NCBI GenBank assembly: GCA_035629075.1
Contig: DASPIK010000099.1
Coordinates: 20,273-84,272, forward strand
Direction: 5' to 3'
From: JAEZPW01 sp035629075
GTDB lineage: Bacteria > Acidobacteriota > Terriglobia > Terriglobales > Acidobacteriaceae
DNA length: 64,000 bases
Under the pieces are notes generated by a model. The model saw nothing but the letters and a program-made list of their open reading frames with translations, searched no databases and was not told where the DNA came from. A program made the position numbers and the translations under genes. Shown in pieces: positions 35,196-43,752 of the stretch; the first letter of the stretch is position 1, and each line of letters begins with the position of its first letter.

Positions 35196-35753
35196 TCATT
35201 CCTCGAAATCACGACTGGTGTCGCTGCCTTCGGTCTCCATGGCGGCGAGTGTCTCGTCATCCACGTCCCAGTTCTTCAGAATACGAACAATCACCCGCAC
35301 ACTGAATCCAGCCCTAACCATGGTTCGGAAAACGCGGGCAGCCTGTTTCTGATCTTCCGGCTTCTTGAGACGTTTGCGGGTCAGGAAGTCGCGGGCCAGT
35401 CTCTCTTCATCCACACCTTCGTAAGCCGCGCCGACGGTCTTCTCGATAACGTCGCCATGAACCCCTTTTGCCTTCAGATCAGAAACGACGCGCAGTTTAC
35501 CGAACTTTTCGTTGTCTTTGCGCAGGCTGGAGTAGGCGGCGGCGTAATTGGTGTCGTTCAGATAGCGTTGCTCCTTTAGCTTCTGGACGACCGATTCGAT
35601 CAGCAACTCGCCATCTTCCTGCCTGCCGACGCGGTTACGCATCAATCGTTTGATCTCGGCGACGGTGCGCATCCTCCTGCCAAGCGCGCCGACAGCGTAC
35701 TCGTACAGCGACCCGGCATCGCAGGTTCTGGGTTGGCTTCGACGAAATCCCAT
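35196..35753 (-). CDS. recX: RecX regulatory protein
   Basis: 185 residues from MGFRRSQPR. The three-helix tandem repeats typical of RecX are visible: LYEYAVGALGRRMRTVAEIKRLM, VVQKLKEQRYLNDTNYAAAYSSLR and VVSDLKAKGVHGDVIEKTV. It binds inside the RecA filament groove and modulates RecA activity. No recA is in this window. It is upstream of the alkylpurine glycosylase gene in an apparent two-gene DNA repair unit. Confidence 0.9.
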   Translation of the reverse strand: MGFRRSQPRTCDAGSLYEYAVGALGRRMRTVAEIKRLMRNRVGRQEDGELLIESVVQKLKEQRYLNDTNYAAAYSSLRKDNEKFGKLRVVSDLKAKGVHGDVIEKTVGAAYEGVDEERLARDFLTRKRLKKPEDQKQAARVFRTMVRAGFSVRVIVRILKNWDVDDETLAAMETEGSDTSRDFEE

Positions 35754-35851
35754 GGCAATCAAATTATCCCAAAGGCGCGTAACGGGTAATTAGTAATGAG
35801 TCACTAGTAGCGTTAGCGGGCAGCAGCCGGAGTTGTTTATCTCACGAATAA

Positions 35852-35871
35852 CGCCGGCCGCGAGGCCGGCG
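35852..35871 (-). terminator. Terminator after pilT
   Basis: CGCCGGCC-GCGA-GGCCGGCG, 8-bp GC stem; on the minus strand it is followed by TTATTC. It lies 37 bases past the pilT stop and before recX. Confidence 0.7.
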
Positions 35872-35907
35872 CGTAATTTCTGATTCAATTAGCCCGATGG
35901 CCGACTT

Positions 35908-37029
35908 TCAGCGCTGGAATCCAACCATCTCCATCTGCTGTCGGGCCTCATCGGAAGCCGAAGATATGCCTTGAGCGCGCAACTTGAAATCGTCGGGATT
36001 GGTCGCATTCTCCAACGCGGTTTCGAACGAAATCAGACCCTGCGTGTACAAGTCATACAGCGACTGGTCGAAGGTCTGCATGCCGTATTGCGACGTTCCG
36101 GCCGCGATGGCCTCTCGAATGGCGCGGGTCTTCTCCGGAATGAGAATGCATTCCTTGATGTAAGGAGTCGCCAGCATGATCTCGGTGGCGGGAACACGTC
36201 CCGCAATGTCGCACCGCCGCACCAGGCGTTGGCTGATGACGGCACGCAGGGTGGCGGCGAGCTGAATTCGAATCTGCTTCTGCTCCGGTGGTGGGAACAC
36301 GGAGATGATGCGGTTGATGGTTTCTACGGCGTCTAAGGTGTGCAGGGTTGAAAGCACGAGGTGACCGGTTTCTGCAGCGTGCAATGCGGTTTGGATCGTA
36401 TCAAGGTCGCGCATTTCGCCGACCAGGATCACGTCCGGGTCCTGGCGCAGGCTGGCTCGCAAGGCTGACGCGAACGAAGGCGTGTCGACCTCGACCTCGC
36501 GCTGGTTTACGAACCCCTTCTTGTCGCGATGCAGGAACTCGATTGGGTCTTCGATCGTGATGATGTGCTCTGGTCGACTGGAATTCACGCGATCAATCAT
36601 CGCGGCCAGAGTCGTCGACTTGCCGGAACCCGTGATGCCGGTAACCAGAACCAGTCCGCGAGGCTCGTCGCAGATCTTCTCCACCACTTTGGGCAGGTAG
36701 AGTTCGTCCAAGGCGCGAATCTTGGTTGGGATTACGCGCAGGACTACGCCGACGTTGCCGCGCTGTTGGAAGACGTTCACGCGGAAGCGCCCGAGCCCAG
36801 CTACGCCATAGGCTAAGTCCAGCTCCGCGTTCTCTTTGAACTTCTGTTTCTGGCGGTTGGACATCATGCTGAAGGCCATGTTCAGCATGTCTTCCGCGCT
36901 AATTCGCGGTTGGTCGCTCAACGGCACAAGTTCGCCATCTACACGCAGGCAGGGGTGGTTGCCGACCTTCAGGTGAAGATCGCTCGCTTTGCGTTCAATG
37001 GCGATACGCAGTAGATCGTCTATATGCAT
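35908..37029 (-). CDS. pilT: Type IV pilus twitching-motility ATPase PilT
   Basis: 373 residues from MHIDDLLRIAIERKASDLHLK; ten in-frame residues upstream look non-conserved. Walker A GITGSGKSTTLAAMID, Asp box and His boxes (IITIEDPIEFLH, LVLSTLHTLDAVETINRI), Walker B DVILVGEMRDLDTI, and the PilT-type AIREGK-region counterpart (KTRAIREAIAAGTSQYGMQTFDQSLYDL in part). This is the hexameric retraction ATPase at the inner-membrane base of type IV pili. Other pilus genes are not nearby. C-terminus slightly extended. Confidence 0.95.
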   Translation of the reverse strand: MHIDDLLRIAIERKASDLHLKVGNHPCLRVDGELVPLSDQPRISAEDMLNMAFSMMSNRQKQKFKENAELDLAYGVAGLGRFRVNVFQQRGNVGVVLRVIPTKIRALDELYLPKVVEKICDEPRGLVLVTGITGSGKSTTLAAMIDRVNSSRPEHIITIEDPIEFLHRDKKGFVNQREVEVDTPSFASALRASLRQDPDVILVGEMRDLDTIQTALHAAETGHLVLSTLHTLDAVETINRIISVFPPPEQKQIRIQLAATLRAVISQRLVRRCDIAGRVPATEIMLATPYIKECILIPEKTRAIREAIAAGTSQYGMQTFDQSLYDLYTQGLISFETALENATNPDDFKLRAQGISSASDEARQQMEMVGFQR

Positions 37030-37192
37030 AGGCAAGGTTCCAGCTTCTCTGGTGGGCACACCTTAGCACGTACAGTTTTAAGCTTCCAACAACTACTTGC
37101 AACGTGCCAAAAGGACAGGTGACCAGAGTCACGAAAGTTGGTGAAAGGCTTCGCGGCAGAAGAAAGGCGCGGCTCGGCCGCGCCATGAAACA

Positions 37193-37711
37193 CTATTTCA
37201 TTTCAAAGGGTTCGTCTGCGCTTCCGCCAAAGATCGACGGCACTTTCGATCCCATCGACCTTAAGCTGGCTGCGAGGTAACCACGGTGGTGGACACTGTG
37301 CCTAACCGCGAAGTCGATGTAGCGGAACAATGGGTACTTCCAGACCCCGTAAAAGTCGACCGGTGTGGAAAGTTGTTCAGGCGTGAGGGCCTTTACGCGT
37401 GCCAGAGCCTGCGGCAGCTTTGTGTCGTACCACGCCAGAATATCCGCGATGGTTTTCGGCATTTCCTTGTAGGTTTCTTCCATCGGGAAATTCATGTCTG
37501 CGATGTTCTCCATAAACTGAACATCGGCGCTGGCGATGTGCCAAGCCTGTTCGAGCGCAGTACGCGACTTCGGGTCAAGTCGAAAATTCGGGTTTGTCAC
37601 TGCCTCGATTACCTTTTTGTTGACGGGGAACTCAAATTCCATCGCCTGTACGCCGAGGTCTGCGACGACTTTTGCGGTTTCGGGAGTGTAAGAGGGAACA
37701 GATGTTGCCAT
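37193..37711 (-). CDS. DinB-like family protein
   Basis: 172 residues from MATSVPSYTPE, with GGAGAG eight bases upstream, which decides it against an ATG 15 bases earlier. Four-helix bundle with the metal-site histidines of the DinB/YfiT superfamily: AWHIASADVQF early and RHSVHHRGYLAASLR late. Members include thiol transferases (bacillithiol/mycothiol S-transferases), but most are unassigned. Cytosolic. It is the last gene before the pilT region and lies 98 bases after ilvE. Confidence 0.82.
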   Translation of the reverse strand: MATSVPSYTPETAKVVADLGVQAMEFEFPVNKKVIEAVTNPNFRLDPKSRTALEQAWHIASADVQFMENIADMNFPMEETYKEMPKTIADILAWYDTKLPQALARVKALTPEQLSTPVDFYGVWKYPLFRYIDFAVRHSVHHRGYLAASLRSMGSKVPSIFGGSADEPFEMK

Positions 37712-37809
37712 GGCTATGCTCTCCATCGCGAAGTGTCGGCTCGGAATCTTGCCACAAAACGAAAGGGCGCAACAATGTGCGCCCTTTTGCATACACAGAC
37801 TGAAACGTC

Positions 37810-38757
37810 TTACACACCGACCGGCTGCCGTTTCGCCACGTGTACCGGGGTCAGCCAGTTGTGACGATCGGCGACCTTCCCTTCGATAATCCCGAAAAAT
37901 TCTTTAAAAATCGTTTTCGTTATCGGACCGGTGATGCCCTTTCCGACGGTGATCTTGTCGACGGATCGAATCGGGGTTATCTCGGCCGCGGTTCCGGTGA
38001 AGAAGACTTCATCGGCAATGTAGAGCATTTCGCGCGGAATCATCTGCTCCACAACCGGGATGCCGAGATCCTGCGCGATCTGTATGACAGAATCACGCGT
38101 GATTCCGGGGAGGACCGAGTTGCCAAGCGGCGCTGTCATCAACTTGCCGTTCCGAACAACGAAAATGTTCTCGCCTGAACCTTCGCTGACGTAGCCATTG
38201 ATATCGAGAGCGATTCCCTCGACGTAGCCGTTCATGATGGCTTCCATCTTGATCAGCTGCGAGTTCATGTAGTTCGCGCCGGCCTTGGCCATTGCTGGCA
38301 GAGTATTGGGAGCGATACGTGTCCACGAGGAGACGCACACGTCGACGCCCTGTTCAGCATCGGTTCCCAGATACTTACCCCAGGCGTAATTGGCCATCCA
38401 AACTTCGGGCGCGCAGTTGAAGGGGTTCACACCGGCTTCGCCATAGCCCCGCAGAATGATGGGACGGATGTAGCAGGGCGTGACACCGTTCATCCGGACA
38501 AGTTCGACCATGGTCGAAACAAGGTCTTCTCGCGAGTACTCAACTTCCATTCGGTAGATCTTGGCGGAGTCGAGCAGGCGCTGGATGTGTTCGTGCGCGC
38601 GGAAAATGGCCGGGCCCTGCGGCAGGGTGTAACAGCGGATGCCCTCAAACACAGACGTCCCATAATTGATGACATGGGACATCACATGAACGTTGGCATC
38701 GTCCCAAGGTATGAACTTGCCGTTGTGCCAGATACTGCCTGTCTTCTGAATGGCCAT
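37810..38757 (-). CDS. ilvE: Branched-chain amino acid aminotransferase
   Basis: 315 residues, GAGGAGG eight bases before the ATG. Fold-type IV PLP enzyme: YGTSVFEGIRCY, Lys158 in AMAKAGANYMNSQ as the PLP Schiff-base lysine, EGIALDINGYVSEGSGENIF and VLPGITRDSVI. It catalyses the last step of Leu, Ile and Val synthesis with glutamate as amino donor. Length is normal. The leader holds a long hairpin and a TATAAT (38915-38910 on the minus strand), suggesting its own promoter. Confidence 0.95.
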   Translation of the reverse strand: MAIQKTGSIWHNGKFIPWDDANVHVMSHVINYGTSVFEGIRCYTLPQGPAIFRAHEHIQRLLDSAKIYRMEVEYSREDLVSTMVELVRMNGVTPCYIRPIILRGYGEAGVNPFNCAPEVWMANYAWGKYLGTDAEQGVDVCVSSWTRIAPNTLPAMAKAGANYMNSQLIKMEAIMNGYVEGIALDINGYVSEGSGENIFVVRNGKLMTAPLGNSVLPGITRDSVIQIAQDLGIPVVEQMIPREMLYIADEVFFTGTAAEITPIRSVDKITVGKGITGPITKTIFKEFFGIIEGKVADRHNWLTPVHVAKRQPVGV

Positions 38758-38826
38758 TTGCCGGCCCTCCTCGTATGGTCGGACTAGTTCTCCAATGCGA
38801 TACCGTCATCGGCCATCCTTGGTCCG

Positions 38827-38858
38827 TGCCTCGGTTCCCTTTTTGGGGAGCCGAGGCA
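38827..38858 (-). promoter_or_regulatory. Stable hairpin in the ilvE leader
   Basis: TGCCTCGG.../...CCGAGGCA with about 13 pairs (one wobble) and an A-rich loop. It can be extended by GTCC...GGAC pairing with small bulges. Located between the -10 box and the ilvE ribosome binding site; no T tract follows, so an attenuator in the classical sense is not shown. Confidence 0.4.
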
Positions 38859-38933
38859 ACACGCGGACACAAGAGATCACCGTCGAAGGTCTGTTCGAGC
38901 AAACCGCTCATTATACATTGCTGATTGCATTCA

Positions 38934-40448
38934 CTAGTTCGATGCGGAGCGTCCTCCCGCGGACGAGTCCTGCTGCTGGGCTGACTGGCTAGGCGCGTCG
39001 TTGCCCCGGAAATACTTCGCCGGTGCAGCCTTCATCTGCGGCATTGCGGCGAACGGCTTGCTGTAGTCATTTCGGGCGTTCCAGAACAGGAAGCCGATTC
39101 CACCCTTTTCTTTCGATACGGCGACCTGCGTCATTATGTACTGCGGTGAATAGGTCTTGGTCTTCCATCCGAAGGCCTGAAGCCATGGCCTTAGCACAGC
39201 GCCGCTATCTTTCGTGATGACCCTGAACCGGTCCATTGAAGACCCGATGAAGTGTTCCGGGGCGTCTCCCGGCCAGGCGTAGCCGTCCATGCCGAAGAAG
39301 TGGGACGGGTAAATCATGGGTGAGAGCACGTCGCAGTGCTGCGCCATCCGGGGGATATCCTGCCCGGTGTGCGCAAGATCAACGTTCCTCTGCCATGCCA
39401 TGACGCCGAACACATCAAGCGAGAACAGTACGTTCATGTGCTTCAGTTCGGAATGGGCCGATTTAAGGAATTCGGTAATCACGTCTGCACGCTGCCAGTT
39501 GGGGTGCGTTGTCTGGAAGGCGAACTGTGCGTCTTTCTGATCGCCCTCAGCGGGGAAGCGCACATAGTCGAATTGAATTTCGTCGACACCCGACTGAGCC
39601 GCGAACTTGGCCAAGGCGATGTTGTACTCCTGGACCTTGGGGTTAGAAGGGTCGACCCAGACTAGTTTGCCGTTTTCGCGCCACGCTTGGCCTGAACGCC
39701 GCGACTTCACCGCGAGTTCCGGGTGCTGTTGCACGAGGTACTCATCGCGGAAAATCGCAATGCGGGCTATAGCGTGGATCCCCTGGGAGTGCAGGAAGTG
39801 CACGAACTTTGCAAGGTTTCGGATCGGGATGTATTTGTCGTTTGAGAGAGGATGTTGGAAGGGTACATTTACGAACCCATCGCTATCCTTTATGTCGAAC
39901 ACGACCGCGTTGCCGCCGAGCCTGCGCCATTCGCGGATCATCTCCAGTCCCTTCGCGCTGCCAGCCATCGTGCCGGTCAGGTAGATCGCCCGAGCCTCGA
40001 AGTCTTTGGGCACGGGAATACTCTGTTCTTTGAAGTCAGGCGGCAGCATGCCGGGAATAACAACGTTTTGGCCTTCCTTGAACCAAATTGACTTCATGGG
40101 CGCGTTGGCCTGGCGGATTGCCTGTTCCAACTCGCGACCGGTCAAGTATTGCGTCTTGGGCAAATACCGGTGGACTAGGCCCGGCAAGCTTTCGCCCTTT
40201 TTCGTCACATGCACGGTGGTTCCGGGCGGCAGGGCTGAGGTGTCACTCGCCCCAGCAGAAGGCGGTGTTGGCGAAGCTTTCAACCCCGTTGTGGAACTGG
40301 CGGTGACGGTTGTTGGAGTCTCGGCAGGCGCGGACCTGGAACCAGCGGCGGCGCCCAGGAAGGTAGCTTTTTTCAGCAATGCGGCAAGTGAAATTGTGAA
40401 CAGGACGACGACAGCGACGATCAGGTAAGGCCGAATTTTGCGCGACAT
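38934..40448 (-). CDS. Exported putative glycoside hydrolase (DUF4015) with LysM-like segment
   Basis: 504 residues from MSRKIRPYLIV; a single N-terminal transmembrane or signal helix (about 8-24) is followed by a Ser/Thr/Pro/Ala linker. At about 80-140 a LysM-like motif appears (TTVHVTKKGESLPGLVHRY ... WFKEGQNVVIPG). The main domain is a TIM-barrel-like DUF4015 glycosidase: NAVVFDIKDSDGFVN, IHAIARIAIFRDEYL, VDEIQFDYVRFPAEG (candidate acidic residues), VLFSLDVFGVMAW and SPMIYPSHF. It probably acts on envelope polysaccharide; the substrate is not known. Upstream of ilvE on the same strand. Confidence 0.82.
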   Translation of the reverse strand: MSRKIRPYLIVAVVVLFTISLAALLKKATFLGAAAGSRSAPAETPTTVTASSTTGLKASPTPPSAGASDTSALPPGTTVHVTKKGESLPGLVHRYLPKTQYLTGRELEQAIRQANAPMKSIWFKEGQNVVIPGMLPPDFKEQSIPVPKDFEARAIYLTGTMAGSAKGLEMIREWRRLGGNAVVFDIKDSDGFVNVPFQHPLSNDKYIPIRNLAKFVHFLHSQGIHAIARIAIFRDEYLVQQHPELAVKSRRSGQAWRENGKLVWVDPSNPKVQEYNIALAKFAAQSGVDEIQFDYVRFPAEGDQKDAQFAFQTTHPNWQRADVITEFLKSAHSELKHMNVLFSLDVFGVMAWQRNVDLAHTGQDIPRMAQHCDVLSPMIYPSHFFGMDGYAWPGDAPEHFIGSSMDRFRVITKDSGAVLRPWLQAFGWKTKTYSPQYIMTQVAVSKEKGGIGFLFWNARNDYSKPFAAMPQMKAAPAKYFRGNDAPSQSAQQQDSSAGGRSASN

Positions 40449-40804
40449 CTTGTTTTTGCGGATCCAGAACTGGGGGTAGCTGGATACTAGCAGAGTCTCT
40501 GGATGATGCACGCAAAATCATTAGTGATTTGGTGACGTTCGGGTGTAGACCGCCAGTGCGTCGCGTGCCGGCCGCAGGCAAGCCGGGCGGTCACTTTGGT
40601 CTGGATAGCAGAGGTAATTTAGGTTCCAGCCGACGTTTTCGTCTTGACTTTGCGCATCTAATTTGCGCAGGGATGGCGAGATCCGGCAGAGAGTGGCGCC
40701 CGCAGCGTATTGTGACGGAACGTTTTGCAACTCCAACCCGGGGTCTTCCATCTGAGAAAACACATTTAACGGTCCCACAGGTAATTGAACAGGGGCCAAG
40801 AATT
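40449..40804. other. Intergenic region between divergent DUF4015 and Clp-type ATPase genes
   Basis: About 355 bases. The rightward reading frame is open through it, but the AGGGG ribosome binding site and start of conserved sequence place the ATPase start at its end. It should hold both promoters; I cannot point to a convincing -35/-10 pair. Confidence 0.55.
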
Positions 40805-41962
40805 ATGAAGACTGGTCTTAATACCGCGCTGGATCCATCGCGCCGCAGCAGCGATGCACAAGACTTCGAAACCGCAATCCGCCGCAAGATCGTTGGGCAG
40901 GACGGGGCGGTCGAAAAAGTAGTTGAGATTTACCAGATGTTTCTTGCCGGCCTGAACCCCCCGGGACGGCCTGTAGGGAACCTCTTATTCCTTGGGCCTA
41001 CCGGTTCGGGCAAGACGCGCGTGGTCGAGGCGATGGCTGAGGCTCTGTTTGGCGACTCACGCGCGGTGATCAAGATCGATTGCGCCGAGTTTCAGCATTC
41101 GCATGAAATCGCTAAGTTAATTGGCTCGCCCCCGGGCTACCTTGGTCATCGAGAGACCCACCCGCTGCTCACCCAGGAAGCGCTGAACCAGTGGCATACG
41201 GAAAAGCTGAAGCTTTCGCTGCTGCTGTTTGACGAGATCGAGAAAGCCTCAGACGCGCTGTGGCAGTTGCTACTAGGCATTCTCGACAAAGCCACGCTCA
41301 CGCTTGGTGATAATCGCCGTGTGGACCTTTCCCAGTGCGTAATCGTCATGACTTCTAACCTAGGTGCTGCCGAAATGAACGACATGATCACCGGCGGCCT
41401 TGGGTTTGGGCAGAAGCCGCAGGCGATCGACGGCAAATTCGACGAGAAGATTACACGTGCCGCGCAGGAAGCTGCCCGCCGGAAGTTCTCGCCGGAATTC
41501 ATGAACCGCATCGATAAGGTGGTGGTGTTCAAGACGCTGCGTCCGGAGCACCTCGAGCAAATTCTGGAGATAGAGCTCGGACTGGTGCAGCAGCGAATAT
41601 TGCAGGCGACCGGGAACAACCAGTTCGTTTTCAGTTGTACTCCGGCTGTTAAGCAGTTCCTGCTCCGAGAGGGTACAGACCCGAAATACGGCGCTCGTCA
41701 CCTGAAGCGGGCCATAGAGCGAAATGTCGTTTTCCCGCTGGCCAACCTCGTCGCGACGGGACAGGTTAAGTTGGGTGATTTCGTCCGTATCGACATGAAT
41801 GAGCAGGGGATGGTCTTTGTGAAAGAAGCAGAGGGTGCCTTGGTGCCGGTGCTTCTGGAGAAATATGGGCCGGAGTTCAGCGCGCAACCGACTGCTCGCG
41901 CGAGCCGGACGGCGGCCAATCGACGCGATGTTAGTGCGACCCCTCTGCTAGATCACAAGTGA
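40805..41962 (+). CDS. Single-ring Clp/Hsp100-type AAA+ ATPase
   Basis: 385 residues, AGGGG ten bases before the ATG. It matches only the second ATPase module (D2) of ClpA/B/C: Walker A GPTGSGKT (residues 64-71), pore-loop GSPPGYLGH, Walker B LLLFDEIEK, sensor 1 TSN, arginine finger FMNRID and the D2-small domain ending with DPKYGARHLKRAIER (sensor 2). There is no N-domain, first ring or ClpX zinc finger. Leu199-Gly200-Phe201 sits where ClpA/ClpC carry the ClpP-docking IGL/VGF tripeptide. It is therefore either a ClpP-linked unfoldase or a stand-alone remodelling ATPase. Confidence 0.85.
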   Translation: MKTGLNTALDPSRRSSDAQDFETAIRRKIVGQDGAVEKVVEIYQMFLAGLNPPGRPVGNLLFLGPTGSGKTRVVEAMAEALFGDSRAVIKIDCAEFQHSHEIAKLIGSPPGYLGHRETHPLLTQEALNQWHTEKLKLSLLLFDEIEKASDALWQLLLGILDKATLTLGDNRRVDLSQCVIVMTSNLGAAEMNDMITGGLGFGQKPQAIDGKFDEKITRAAQEAARRKFSPEFMNRIDKVVVFKTLRPEHLEQILEIELGLVQQRILQATGNNQFVFSCTPAVKQFLLREGTDPKYGARHLKRAIERNVVFPLANLVATGQVKLGDFVRIDMNEQGMVFVKEAEGALVPVLLEKYGPEFSAQPTARASRTAANRRDVSATPLLDHK

Positions 41963-41981
41963 AACGATCGAGTTCCCGCAA

Positions 41982-42010
41982 TAAAGGGTGCCCCAGTAGG
42001 GCACCCTTTA
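41982..42010 (+). terminator. Terminator after the Clp-type ATPase gene
   Basis: TAAAGGGTGCCC-CAGTA-GGGCACCCTTTA, a 12-bp perfect stem with T run inside the 3' arm, 20 bases after the stop. Confidence 0.9.
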
Positions 42011-42185
42011 CGTTTGCGACTTCGACTGAGTGCCGCTTCCAGGCCACCTGCCTGTATGTAGCTAGTCATTGTTCTACGGCATCTAACTTAGGGTCGCTTC
42101 GTACTCCTCTAGTTGGTTTCATTCGCCGCATCGTGAGCCGATACAATGTGAGTTGAACCGGTTCTCAACCGCGGCAGGAGCAAAT

Positions 42186-43685
42186 ATGGTGAGAAGATCG
42201 ATTGCTGCACGTATGTTGACGGTCATTCTTATGCTGTGTATAGCGGCTCCCCAGTGGGCGTTGGCGGCTCAGGGTACAGCCCCATCTTTGCCTAATCCCG
42301 GAGACACTGGGGTCAGCAAGGAAGAGCAACAGCAGATTGGTTTGCAGGCAATGGCTGAGGTTTATAAACAGATGCCGGTCCTGCCTGACTCCAGTCCGGA
42401 AACACAGTACATCCAGAGGCTCGGGAAGAAGTTGGCGGCCGTCATTCCTCCAGAGTACTCGTGGCCTTTTCAGTTTCACGTGATTCCCCAGAAAGAGATC
42501 AATGCTTTTGCATTACCTGGCGGACCAATGTTTGTTAACACGGGCACTCTTACTGCGGCCGAGAATGAAGCAGAACTCGCCGGAGTGATGGCTCACGAGA
42601 TGGCCCACGTGTACATGCAGCACTCGATCAAGCAGGCCAAGAAGGGCGCGATTACTCAGGGACTTGCGGGTCTACTGGGTGGAATTTTGGGCAATGTCGG
42701 AGGGGTGGTAGGTGGCCTGGCGCAAGCCGGGGTTCAGATCGGCGGCGGCATGGTAATGATGAAGTACTCACGTGGAGATGAGACTGAGGCCGACACCGTA
42801 GGGGCTATCATTCTTTACAAAGCTGGCTATAACCCCAAGTCCATGGCCGACTTCTTTCAGAAGTTGGAGCAGCAGGGCGGACGGGGCGGTCCTCAACTGC
42901 TCAGCAGCCACCCCAATCCTGGCAATCGAATGCAGGAAATTCAGAAAAAAGTAAGCAACTGGCCGTCGAAGAACTACCAAAAATCCAGTTCGGGTTTCCA
43001 AAGTGCGAAGCAGCACGCTCAGACAATAAAAACGTACACGGCTCAGGAGATTGCGGCTGGGGCGAAATCCGGCGAATGGGCGCGGATGAATCAGCAGAAT
43101 GGGTCGGTTCCGAAGAACCTGCCCGCGTCGCAAACTGGGGAGGCACAAGCCGGAAACGCCACTCTGTCTAACGTCACCTATCAGCAGGTTAGGCCAAGTG
43201 GGCGTTTCACTGAGGCGCAGAATCAGCTATTCAGCATCAGCTACCCGGATAATTGGCGTACGTACAACGACTCGAACGGTGGCGGGTTGACCATCGCGCC
43301 AGAAGCGGGAGTGGGGCAGAGCGGAGTTGCTTACGGCGTGGTGATCGGCGGCACACAGGTTCAGAGTTCGACTTCACTCGATCAGGCGGTTCAGAACCTC
43401 GTCTCAGGACTCCAGCAGTCAAATCCCGGACTGAGCGCCAGTGGCAGTCCACAGAAGATCACTGTCAATGGGGTGCAGGGACGGGCAGTGGACTTGATTG
43501 GCGAATCGCCTGTGCTGAAAAACGGGCGTCCAGAACGCGAACGCGATTGGCTAGTCGCTTTGCCAGCGGGACAGAACCAACTGATCTACATGGTTTTCGT
43601 TGCGCCTGAGAGTTCGTACAGCCAGATTCGGCCGACATATCAGCAGATGCTGAGAAGTTTACGGTTGAATACAGGTAGCTTCTAG
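42186..43685 (+). CDS. Secreted M48-family zinc metalloprotease
   Basis: 499 residues; AGGAG six bases before the ATG selects this start over a TTG 33 bases earlier. Signal peptide about 1-30 (cleavage near ALAAQ). M48 domain with HExxH in VMAHEMAHVYMQH (His137, Glu138, His141) and the third-ligand segment DETEADTVGAIILY. A glycine-rich stretch (LGGILGNVGGVVGGLAQAG) lies between them. The C-terminal 190 residues form a separate domain with a SYPDNWRTY start, as in BepA-like or PsbP-like modules. It probably functions in periplasmic protein quality control. The usual TPR tail of BepA is absent. Confidence 0.9.
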   Translation: MVRRSIAARMLTVILMLCIAAPQWALAAQGTAPSLPNPGDTGVSKEEQQQIGLQAMAEVYKQMPVLPDSSPETQYIQRLGKKLAAVIPPEYSWPFQFHVIPQKEINAFALPGGPMFVNTGTLTAAENEAELAGVMAHEMAHVYMQHSIKQAKKGAITQGLAGLLGGILGNVGGVVGGLAQAGVQIGGGMVMMKYSRGDETEADTVGAIILYKAGYNPKSMADFFQKLEQQGGRGGPQLLSSHPNPGNRMQEIQKKVSNWPSKNYQKSSSGFQSAKQHAQTIKTYTAQEIAAGAKSGEWARMNQQNGSVPKNLPASQTGEAQAGNATLSNVTYQQVRPSGRFTEAQNQLFSISYPDNWRTYNDSNGGGLTIAPEAGVGQSGVAYGVVIGGTQVQSSTSLDQAVQNLVSGLQQSNPGLSASGSPQKITVNGVQGRAVDLIGESPVLKNGRPERERDWLVALPAGQNQLIYMVFVAPESSYSQIRPTYQQMLRSLRLNTGSF

Positions 43686-43719
43686 TCCGGGCAGTCCTCG
43701 AGAACGCCTGCATTTCGAT

Positions 43720-43752
43720 TCGGAGCGGCGAATACGCCGCTCCGATTTCTTT
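43720..43752. terminator. Bidirectional terminator between M48 and YihY genes
   Basis: TCGGAGCGGCG-AATA-CGCCGCTCCGA, an 11-bp stem, followed on the plus strand by TTTCTTT. It lies between convergent stop codons. Confidence 0.85.

Noticed and set aside
38760..38934. T-box riboswitch before ilvE
   Set aside because: AAGGGAACCGAGG only loosely resembles the T-box antiterminator sequence, and there is no terminator/antiterminator pair or specifier loop that I can find.
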